5,161 nt of DNA from an uncultured Clostridia bacterium (GTDB lineage: Bacteria > Bacillota > Clostridia > Oscillospirales > UMGS1783), in the NCBI GenBank assembly GCA_937892635.1, contig CALBKB010000110.1:1-5161 (forward strand), written 5' to 3'. Below are positions 1 to 5,161 of this stretch, in pieces. A program made the translations under genes and the position numbers. The first letter of the stretch is position 1. Each line of letters begins with the position of its first letter. Under the pieces are notes generated by a model that searched no databases, was not told the DNA's origin, and was given only the letters and a program-made list of their open reading frames with translations.

Positions 1-134
1 ATGCCGGCGACGAAGCGGGTTTTACCGGCGCCCAGATCGCCGTAGAAGGCAAGAAATTCGCCGCCTTTGAGCGATTTGGCAAATTCTTCGGCCAAGGCTG
101 TGGTTTGGGTGGGGCTTTGTGAAATGTAGGTCAT
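1..134 (-). CDS. tsaE: TsaE, tRNA threonylcarbamoyladenosine biosynthesis ATPase (N-terminal part, runs off the window)
   Basis: Translating the minus strand from the ATG at 134-132 gives 44 codons, open to the window edge. TsaE (formerly YjeE) is a small cytosolic P-loop ATPase that works with TsaB and TsaD to make the N6-threonylcarbamoyl group of A37 in ANN-decoding tRNAs. The visible part has the family layout: an N-terminal segment with repeated Thr/Ala (SPTQTTALAEEFAKSL, residues 7-22), a short strand after KGGE, then the Walker A loop GDLGAGKT at residues 32-39, followed by RFVAG. The GDLGAGKT form is highly characteristic of TsaE. Family length is about 150 residues, so roughly the first third is present; Walker B and the C-terminus lie outside. 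The start is fixed by a perfect AGGAGG seven bases upstream. It is divergent from addB, with no functional link known to me. Confidence 0.9.
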   Translation of the reverse strand, partial: MTYISQSPTQTTALAEEFAKSLKGGEFLAFYGDLGAGKTRFVAG

Positions 135-141
135 GCTGTCG

Positions 142-147
142 CCTCCT
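142..147 (-). promoter_or_regulatory. Shine-Dalgarno site of tsaE
   Basis: The minus strand reads AGGAGG here, a full match to the anti-Shine-Dalgarno core, with seven bases before the ATG at 134. It decides the tsaE start and predicts efficient translation. Confidence 0.88.
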
Positions 148-160
148 AACTTACTCTATT

Positions 161-189
161 AGTATAACAAAGCCTATTTGCTTTTTCAA
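161..189 (-). promoter_or_regulatory. Predicted sigma-A promoter of tsaE
   Basis: On the minus strand a -35 box TTGAAA (189-184) is followed by exactly 17 bases and then a -10 box TATACT (166-161). A TGT immediately before the -10 (169-167) gives an extended -10. Transcription should start near 154, leaving a leader of about 20 bases that contains the AGGAGG site. The promoter overlaps the addB promoter on the other strand. Called from consensus match only. Confidence 0.75.
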
Positions 190-206
190 GGTATGAGTGG
201 TATAAT
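178..206 (+). promoter_or_regulatory. Predicted sigma-A promoter of addBA
   Basis: A perfect -10 hexamer TATAAT lies at 201-206, preceded by TGG at 198-200, which makes an extended -10 (TGnTATAAT). Seventeen bases upstream is a weak -35, TTGCTT at 178-183 (only the TTG matches consensus). The extended -10 probably compensates for it. The predicted start is near 213, about 21 bases before the addB ATG, with the ribosome-binding site in between. No hairpin or riboswitch fits in so short a leader. Confidence 0.75.
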
Positions 207-223
207 AAAGTATAAAAATTGTC

Positions 224-229
224 GGAGGG
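224..229 (+). promoter_or_regulatory. Shine-Dalgarno site of addB
   Basis: GGAGGG lies four bases before the ATG at 234. It decides the start: an in-frame TTG at 219 would lie upstream of and include this site, so it would have no ribosome-binding site of its own and would sit only about six bases from the predicted transcript start. The ATG at 234 is therefore preferred. Confidence 0.85.
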
Positions 230-233
230 TGTC

Positions 234-3200
234 ATGATCCGTTTTCTTTTGGGACACAGGGAGAATCGGCAGCAGTTATATCGCGCTTTTGCCGAGGATG
301 CCGGGCAGGGGCGGCCCTGCCTGCTCTTGGTCCCCGAACAATTTACCGTGCATGCCGAGCATCGGCTCATGCAGTTGCACCCCCAGGGATTTGGCGGTCG
401 GGCCGAGGTGGTCAGTTTCAAGCGGCTGGCTCGCCGCATCATGATTGCCTGTGGTCGCAGCTTGGACGGTCAGCCCGACAGTGCGGTGCGCAGTGTGATG
501 ATGTTGCGCGCCTTTGTCAAACTGCGCGATCAGTTGCATTTTTATGCTTCGGCACGATTGACCGAGGGCTTTATTGCGCAGCTGTGTCGGGTCGAGGAGC
601 AGATGCGTCGCTCCTGCGTTACGCCCGAGCAGTTGGAGAGTGCCGCCCAGTCGTTGGGCGGGCGCCGTGAAAAGCTCTCGGAATTGGCCATGATCATCGG
701 ACAGTACCGCGCTATGATGGACGAGCGTGACTTTGCTCAAGACGAACAGGAGCAGGCGGCCGTATTGTTGGAGCAAGAGGATTTGCTGGACGGTTACCGT
801 ATTTATGTGGACGGTTTTTATTATTTCTCGGCGGCCGAGCAGGCATTGTTACGGCGGCTGATGCGGCAATGCGAGATGGTGTTTGCCTTCCCTGCCGACA
901 CGCGAGCGGCTGAAGGGGAGCGAGAGTCGGTGTTTTCCCGTCCGTTTCGCACCATGGAACAGTTACGCCGCTTGGCAAGCAGTCAAGGCGTAACGGTACA
1001 AACGCAGCGAATAGAAGAAGAGCAGGGCGATGCTGCCCTGACACACCTGCGCGAGCATTTGTTTGAGGCGCAAGCCCCTGTTTTTGAGGAGGAAACCGAC
1101 GCGGTTGTGCTGCATGCCGCCGCCGATAGTTTTGACGAGGCCGAATATGTTGCCGAGCAGATTGCGGCTTTGCGGCGCAAGGGGTATCGCGACAGCGAGA
1201 TTGCCGTACTGTGTCGCGACGAGAATGGTTACAAGGGTGTGCTGGACAGCGTCTTTGAGCGGCACGGCATTTCGGTTTTTACCGATAAACGCACCCGTAT
1301 TCCGATTAAGCCGTTGGCGTTGTTGCTGAGCACGGCATTGGATATCGCCGCCGATGATTTTACCACCGAGGATGTTTTGACACATATTAAAACGGGGCTG
1401 ACGCCGCTGGACGATGCTGCCTTGGGACGCATGCAGCGGTACTGTGCCGTATGGGAGCCCTTGCCACGGTATTGGTTTAAAGATTTTACCGACAATCCCG
1501 ACGGTTTTTCGGCCGAGATCACCGAGCAATCACGGCAGTGCTTGGCTGACATCAATGCCGACCGACGCCGTATCATCGAGCCGATTCTCAACGTCAGACA
1601 AGCCCTGTCTTTGACGGTGGGGGATGTTTGCCGCGCGCTATACGAGTATATGGAATCGACGGGAGTGGCGCAGCGGCTGAGCGAGCAGACGATGCAACTG
1701 GATGGCCAAGGCGACCATGCGCAGGCGCAGGAATGTGAGCAGACCTGGGAGGTCATCAGCAAGGCGTTGGACGCCCTGTATCGGGCGGCGGGGGATATGC
1801 CCACCGATGCCGATACCTTCCGTCAGCTATGGGCTTGTGCCCTGGGCAGTTACGATATCGGGCGCATTCCCACCTCGATTGACGAGGTGTTGACCGGACG
1901 CTTGGATCATGTGCGCACCATCGGACGGCGCGCCGTATTTGTGTTGGGTGTCAATGCCGGCATTTTTCCGACGACGGTGAGTGATCTGGAGCTGGTCAAT
2001 AACAGCGACCGTGAAAGTTTGCAGACGGTCGGCATCGAGTGGGAGGAGAGCCAGGTGGGGCAGGACGAATGGTTTTATGCCTATTTGGCTTTCACCATGC
2101 CTACCGATAAGCTCTTTTTATCGTATCATCAACTGACCGACGATCATGAGCCGGCACAACCTTCCGACTTTTTTGATCAGGTGCGGCGGTTGTTCGCGCA
2201 GGTGTCGGTGTCGATGGGGCATGATCAGCCGCAGGATCGCACCGCCGCCTTTGAACGGTTGGCCGATGCTGATTTTGCCGATGCGGGATTGCTGACCTAT
2301 TTTGAGCAGGATCCCATCTATCGTGAGCGGCTGGAATTGGCGCGTCAGGCGCGGCAGATCGGTCGGTCGGATATCGCTCACTCGGCGATGTTGGAACGCC
2401 GTATAAAGGGCGACGGCTTGGCTGTTTCACCCACGAGTTTGGACACTTTAATTGGTTGTAAGTTCAAATATTTCTGCAAATATGTTTTGCGTCTAAAGCC
2501 CATCGAGCGTGCCGAAATGTCGGGCAAGGAGCTGGGCGTTTTGGTGCATGACATGATGGAAAAGGTGCTGGGTAGTTATGCTCGAGAAAGCCGCACACCC
2601 ATCTGGGAAGAGGATCGCAACGAGGTCTATCGTCAGATTGATGCGCGCATGGAAGGATATCTGCAGGGCTATTTCGGCGGTCAGCGTTCGGCGCGCTTTT
2701 TGTATTTATTCGGTCGTGTGCGTGAGGCGGTGCACGAGCTGATTGACCGTTTGTGCGACGAGTTTGAGCAGTCGGTCTTTCGCGCCGAGGATTTTGAACT
2801 GAAAATCGAACGGGGCGGTGCCGTTGAGCCGATCGTCATTCATTTTGAGGGCGGTAGTCTGCGCCTTGAGGGTACCATCGACCGTGTTGACAGCATGAAC
2901 ACTGATGCCGGTCGCTTTTTGCGCATCGTCGATTATAAGACGGGGTTTAAGAAGTTTGATTTTGACGACATTTATAACGGTTATGCCGCGCAAATGTTAT
3001 TGTATCTGTTCTCCTTGATGGCAAACGGCGGCCCGCGTTACGGGTTGACGCTGCGTCCGGCGGGGGGACTCTATTATCCGGCCAAACAACAATTTTTCAG
3101 CGTGTCGGCGGGCGATGCCTTGCCCGATGCAGCTGAACTATCCGAAAAATTGGCGCGTCAAGGTGCGCAAAACGGACTGTTGATCAAGGACGCAAAGGTG

Positions 3201-3563
3201 CTTGCCGCCATGGAAAAGGAATTACAGGGGCGGTTTATTGACGTTACTCTGACCAAGGACAAACTCAAGGGCAACCTGATATCCGAGCGCGGCTTTGATG
3301 CCTTGCAGGAGCATTTGATGGGGTTGCTCAAAAAGATGGGGCAGGAACTGCTCGGCGGTGAAGTGACCCCACGTCCGCTTTCGCGGGGCGGGGAGGATAC
3401 CGCGTGTCGATACTGTGACTATGCGGCCGTTTGCGCGTTTGAGACGGGCAACGGTCGGGTGCGCCGTTATGAAAAATATCGCGGCAGTCAGTTAGAGAGA
3501 AAGGTGGTGGATGACGATGGCGACGGATCAACCGATCTTCTCGGTGCAACAACCGATTGTTAA
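234..3563 (+). CDS. addB: AddB, ATP-dependent helicase/nuclease subunit B (RexB-like, no Walker A)
   Basis: AddB is the second nuclease subunit of the AddAB complex. The complex resects double-strand DNA ends, responds to Chi and prepares a 3' tail for RecA. The 1109-residue product is close to the usual family length of about 1150. N-terminal helicase-like region: LVPEQFT (32-38), VVSFKRLARR (59-68), DGFYYFS (193-199), and the AddB signature VFVLGVNAGIFP (568-579). C-terminal PD-(D/E)XK nuclease domain: His772 in VLVHDMME, Asp883 in GTIDRVD, the catalytic DYKTG (900-904), and Gln920/Tyr924 in QMLLY. The Fe-S cluster ligands are all present: Cys742, then CRYCDYAAVC giving Cys1058, Cys1061 and Cys1067. 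Nuclease activity is therefore expected. Oddity: where many AddB proteins have GxxGxGKT near the N-terminus, this one reads GHRENRQQ (7-14), so ATP binding is probably lost, as in streptococcal/lactococcal RexB. The start is set by GGAGGG; the 3' end overlaps addA by 53 bp. Confidence 0.93.
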   Translation: MIRFLLGHRENRQQLYRAFAEDAGQGRPCLLLVPEQFTVHAEHRLMQLHPQGFGGRAEVVSFKRLARRIMIACGRSLDGQPDSAVRSVMMLRAFVKLRDQLHFYASARLTEGFIAQLCRVEEQMRRSCVTPEQLESAAQSLGGRREKLSELAMIIGQYRAMMDERDFAQDEQEQAAVLLEQEDLLDGYRIYVDGFYYFSAAEQALLRRLMRQCEMVFAFPADTRAAEGERESVFSRPFRTMEQLRRLASSQGVTVQTQRIEEEQGDAALTHLREHLFEAQAPVFEEETDAVVLHAAADSFDEAEYVAEQIAALRRKGYRDSEIAVLCRDENGYKGVLDSVFERHGISVFTDKRTRIPIKPLALLLSTALDIAADDFTTEDVLTHIKTGLTPLDDAALGRMQRYCAVWEPLPRYWFKDFTDNPDGFSAEITEQSRQCLADINADRRRIIEPILNVRQALSLTVGDVCRALYEYMESTGVAQRLSEQTMQLDGQGDHAQAQECEQTWEVISKALDALYRAAGDMPTDADTFRQLWACALGSYDIGRIPTSIDEVLTGRLDHVRTIGRRAVFVLGVNAGIFPTTVSDLELVNNSDRESLQTVGIEWEESQVGQDEWFYAYLAFTMPTDKLFLSYHQLTDDHEPAQPSDFFDQVRRLFAQVSVSMGHDQPQDRTAAFERLADADFADAGLLTYFEQDPIYRERLELARQARQIGRSDIAHSAMLERRIKGDGLAVSPTSLDTLIGCKFKYFCKYVLRLKPIERAEMSGKELGVLVHDMMEKVLGSYARESRTPIWEEDRNEVYRQIDARMEGYLQGYFGGQRSARFLYLFGRVREAVHELIDRLCDEFEQSVFRAEDFELKIERGGAVEPIVIHFEGGSLRLEGTIDRVDSMNTDAGRFLRIVDYKTGFKKFDFDDIYNGYAAQMLLYLFSLMANGGPRYGLTLRPAGGLYYPAKQQFFSVSAGDALPDAAELSEKLARQGAQNGLLIKDAKVLAAMEKELQGRFIDVTLTKDKLKGNLISERGFDALQEHLMGLLKKMGQELLGGEVTPRPLSRGGEDTACRYCDYAAVCAFETGNGRVRRYEKYRGSQLERKVVDDDGDGSTDLLGATTDC
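3500..3507 (+). promoter_or_regulatory. Shine-Dalgarno site of addA, inside addB
   Basis: AAAGGTGG lies within the last codons of addB. Its AAAGG core is six bases from the ATG at 3511 and twelve from a second in-frame ATG at 3517, which slightly favours 3511. Its location inside the upstream coding region suggests that addA translation depends on ribosomes finishing addB. Confidence 0.6.
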
Positions 3564-5052
3564 GGGGCAACTGACCCCCGAACAACAGCGTGCCATCCAC
3601 ACGGTTGGCGGGCGGCTTTTGCTGAGCGCTTCGGCCGGCTCGGGTAAGACGTCGGTGCTGACGCGGCGCGTCATCGAGCGGCTCAAAGCCCATGTGCCGA
3701 TTCAGGAGATGCTGATCGTCACCTTTACCAACGCCGCCGCCGCCGAGATGCGCAAGCGTATCGGAGAGGAACTCAATAAGGCCTGCCGAAGTGAGGCCGA
3801 TCCGACATTGCGCCGTCATTTGAGCCGTCAGCTTTTGGCGTTGCCGCAGGCGCGTATCTGCACGATGGACGCTTTTTACGGCGAATTTGTGCGCAGAAAT
3901 TTCCAAAAATTATCCGTTTCGCCCGATTTTCGCGTTATTCTCGGCCCCGAGCATGACTTGTTGCGGCGCAGCACCTTGCAAAGTGTGTTTGATACGCTGT
4001 ACGAGGAGGGGGACGAGGTCTTTTTGGCTTGCGTGGACGCCTTTTCGGGGGAGCGGGATGACGTCGGCTTTTTTGAGCAGATGCTTGAATTGATCGACAA
4101 ACTTGACAGTGAGCCCTATCCCATGGCCAAGATGGATGAGTTGTATGAGATGTTCAGGCAACAGGATATGGCGCGCAGTCCGTGGTATCTCTATCACAAA
4201 AAGACGGTAGAAGATAGTTTGCGTGAACTACGTCCTGTTTTTGTGCAGGCGGCCGACGAGGCGACGGCGCATCGTGAGGAATTGGGCGATGCGATCGTTG
4301 GTCAGCGTTTGGCGGACGTGAGTGTTATTGACGGCGCGTTGGCTTTGCTGGGCAGTGGCAACATTCCGCCCAAGCTCGCCTTTGATAAACTCTCGCCGCT
4401 CAATGCTAAATATCGTAATTATGCCGTTTATCGTCCCATTCACGCCAAAGCCAAGGCGGCACGTGGGCGGGTTGCGGCATTGTATGAAAAATTGCACATT
4501 CCTTCGGCCGATGAATTTGCCGCTGAGCAAAAGCTGTCGGCGCTTTTAGTAGATGGGATGCGCCGTGTCGTGACCCGCTATGAGCGGGCCGATCGTGCCG
4601 CCAAGCGTCGTAAGAACGTTCTGTCCTTTGCCGATGCTTCGCGGCTGACCTTGTCCCTGTTGGTGGAGCAGTACGAACCGTCGACCGATACCGTGACCTT
4701 AACCGAGTTTGCCCGTTCCTATATCGACGGGCATTTGGGTGGGCGTATCCAAGAGGTGCTTATTGACGAGTATCAGGATACCAACCTCTTACAAAATCTC
4801 ATCTTCCGCGCCTTATCCGACAACGGGAAAAATCTCTTTTGCGTGGGTGATTTAAAGCAGTCGATCTATCGCTTTCGCAAAGCGCGCCCCGATCTGTTTG
4901 CCGGAGAACTGCAACGGTTCTCGCCACAAGAGGGACAATTTCCGCAGGTCCAGTTTTTGACCCGCAATTTCCGTTCGTCCCGGGGCGTACTCGGCTTTGT
5001 CAATTTCTTCTTTTCTTTCTTTCAATATTTCTCTTTCATTCATTTCTCTTGA
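3511..5052 (+). CDS. addA: AddA, ATP-dependent helicase/nuclease subunit A, truncated at a foreign junction
   Basis: AddA is the motor subunit of AddAB, an SF1A (UvrD/RecB-like) 3'-5' helicase with a C-terminal RecB-type nuclease. Visible motifs in order: Q motif LTPEQQRAI (21-29); Walker A ASAGSGKT (40-47, Lys46); motif Ia VTFTNAAAAEMRKR (70-83); TMDAF (118-122), where many relatives have a TxHSF-type sequence; motif II/Walker B DEYQDTN (419-425); motif III GDLKQSIYRFR (446-456); motif IV LTRNFRSS (483-490) followed by GVLGFVN (492-498). AddA proteins are usually about 1150-1250 residues, but this frame stops after 513. From about residue 503 it reads a Phe/Ser-rich string unlike the family, in DNA that becomes AT-rich. 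Motifs V and VI and the whole nuclease domain are missing. As drawn the protein could not work; the true gene probably continues elsewhere and the TGA at 5050-5052 lies in foreign sequence. It overlaps addB by 53 bp in another frame and shares its promoter. The ATG at 3517 is an alternative start. Confidence 0.92.
   Translation: MTMATDQPIFSVQQPIVKGQLTPEQQRAIHTVGGRLLLSASAGSGKTSVLTRRVIERLKAHVPIQEMLIVTFTNAAAAEMRKRIGEELNKACRSEADPTLRRHLSRQLLALPQARICTMDAFYGEFVRRNFQKLSVSPDFRVILGPEHDLLRRSTLQSVFDTLYEEGDEVFLACVDAFSGERDDVGFFEQMLELIDKLDSEPYPMAKMDELYEMFRQQDMARSPWYLYHKKTVEDSLRELRPVFVQAADEATAHREELGDAIVGQRLADVSVIDGALALLGSGNIPPKLAFDKLSPLNAKYRNYAVYRPIHAKAKAARGRVAALYEKLHIPSADEFAAEQKLSALLVDGMRRVVTRYERADRAAKRRKNVLSFADASRLTLSLLVEQYEPSTDTVTLTEFARSYIDGHLGGRIQEVLIDEYQDTNLLQNLIFRALSDNGKNLFCVGDLKQSIYRFRKARPDLFAGELQRFSPQEGQFPQVQFLTRNFRSSRGVLGFVNFFFSFFQYFSFIHFS
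5003..5030. other. Junction between addA and unrelated AT-rich DNA
   Basis: Left of this stretch the plus strand encodes conserved AddA (ending VNFFFS, residues 497-502). Right of it the minus strand encodes a GatB-like segment. The stretch is almost pure pyrimidine on the plus strand and can be read plausibly as either gene, so the exact breakpoint cannot be set. No insertion-sequence end, inverted repeat or att-like core is visible. A contig chimera joined over a short low-complexity match is the simplest reading. Confidence 0.7.
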
Positions 5053-5161
5053 AATATCAGATGTTATCCAATTTACTACTGATTTTGGATTGTTACATAT
5101 CTTTACCGTATCTTCAAAAAGATTAGATAAATATCCCGAGATTGATACATATTTGGTTATC
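5017..5161 (-). CDS. gatB: GatB fragment (Asp-tRNA(Asn)/Glu-tRNA(Gln) amidotransferase subunit B), both ends missing
   Basis: GatB is the tRNA-binding subunit of GatCAB, which converts misacylated Glu-tRNA(Gln) and Asp-tRNA(Asn) to the correct amides in the cytosol. Reading the minus strand from 5160 gives an open frame containing YLSNLFEDTVKICNNPK, then VVNWITSDISREMNE (fragment residues 10-26 and 28-42). The spacing FE(D/E)TV...NPK.V.NWI..(D/E)...NE is the pattern I recall for GatB where the core passes into the C-terminal YqeY-like tail domain. The fragment begins outside the window and is cut at the junction with addA; beyond about residue 50 the open frame merely continues antisense to addA, to a stop at 4854-4852. 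Composition is about 28% GC, quite unlike the rest. It is recognised from memory of the family motif, not from an alignment. Confidence 0.68.

Noticed and set aside
169..184. Short inverted repeat AAAGC-6-GCTTT between the two promoters, a possible operator.
   Set aside because: The arms are only five bases and AT-rich, which is expected by chance in a 99-bp intergenic region. It matches no operator I recognise.
1229..1804. Long open frames antisense to addB (also near 963-1529 and 276-776).
   Set aside because: They run against strongly conserved AddB coding sequence, have no ribosome-binding sites that I can see, and encode nothing recognisable. Long antisense frames are expected opposite GC-rich genes.
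3510..3536. DDDGDGSTD near the AddB C-terminus (residues 1093-1101) looks like an EF-hand or dockerin calcium loop.
   Set aside because: It is a single short acidic stretch in the segment overlapping the addA start, outside any domain and with no flanking helices. Chance composition is enough to explain it.
4852..5043. Minus-strand ORF beginning MNEREILKERKEEID, considered as a small gene.
   Set aside because: The frame is open well upstream of this ATG and reads as GatB, and its remainder runs antisense to conserved AddA motifs III and IV. The ATG is internal to a fragment and lacks a good ribosome-binding site.
5004..5050. Homopyrimidine-rich tract, considered as a triplex-forming or regulatory element.
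   Set aside because: It is explained as the antisense of a Glu/Lys/Arg-rich coding stretch plus the Phe codons of AddA, and it coincides with a suspected assembly junction.
5051..5161. A plus-strand open frame to the window edge, containing DVIQFTTDFGLLHIF, faintly recalls the N-terminus of DarT-like ADP-ribosyltransferases.
   Set aside because: The minus strand of the same bases gives a much better and longer match to GatB. The plus-strand reading is its antisense shadow and has no convincing start or ribosome-binding site.

Overview
The window looks like ordinary chromosomal DNA from a Gram-positive, clostridia-type bacterium (Firmicutes; the order cannot be fixed from sequence alone). The reasons are an AddAB-type recombination nuclease in place of RecBCD, AGGAGG-class Shine-Dalgarno sites, near-consensus sigma-A promoters with extended -10 elements, and a moderately GC-rich composition (about 50-60% in the stretches sampled).

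Layout: (1) positions 1-134, minus strand: the 5' end of tsaE, the P-loop ATPase of tRNA t6A biosynthesis, running off the left edge. (2) Positions 135-233: a 99-bp divergent intergenic region with two overlapping, back-to-back promoters, one for tsaE (minus) and one for addB (plus). (3) Positions 234-3563, plus: a complete addB, with an intact Fe-S nuclease domain but a lost N-terminal Walker A motif, as in RexB-type AddB proteins. (4) Positions 3511-5052, plus: addA, overlapping the 3' end of addB by 53 bp. It carries helicase motifs from the Q motif to motif IV and then is abruptly broken near 5005-5030. (5) About 5017-5161: an AT-rich tail (about 28% GC) unrelated to addA. On the minus strand it encodes what looks like an internal fragment of GatB, the Asp/Glu-tRNA amidotransferase subunit B.

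AddA and AddB form the heterodimeric helicase-nuclease that processes double-strand DNA ends for RecA loading. Their overlapping genes and the single strong promoter before addB indicate one operon with translational coupling. TsaE works in an unrelated pathway and is only a divergent neighbour.

I found no novel defence, mobile or RNA system. The most notable anomaly is the addA/gatB junction at the right edge: sharp base-composition shift, unrelated gene, opposite orientation, loss of more than half of addA. It is best explained as an assembly chimera at a contig end, with real recombination as the alternative.
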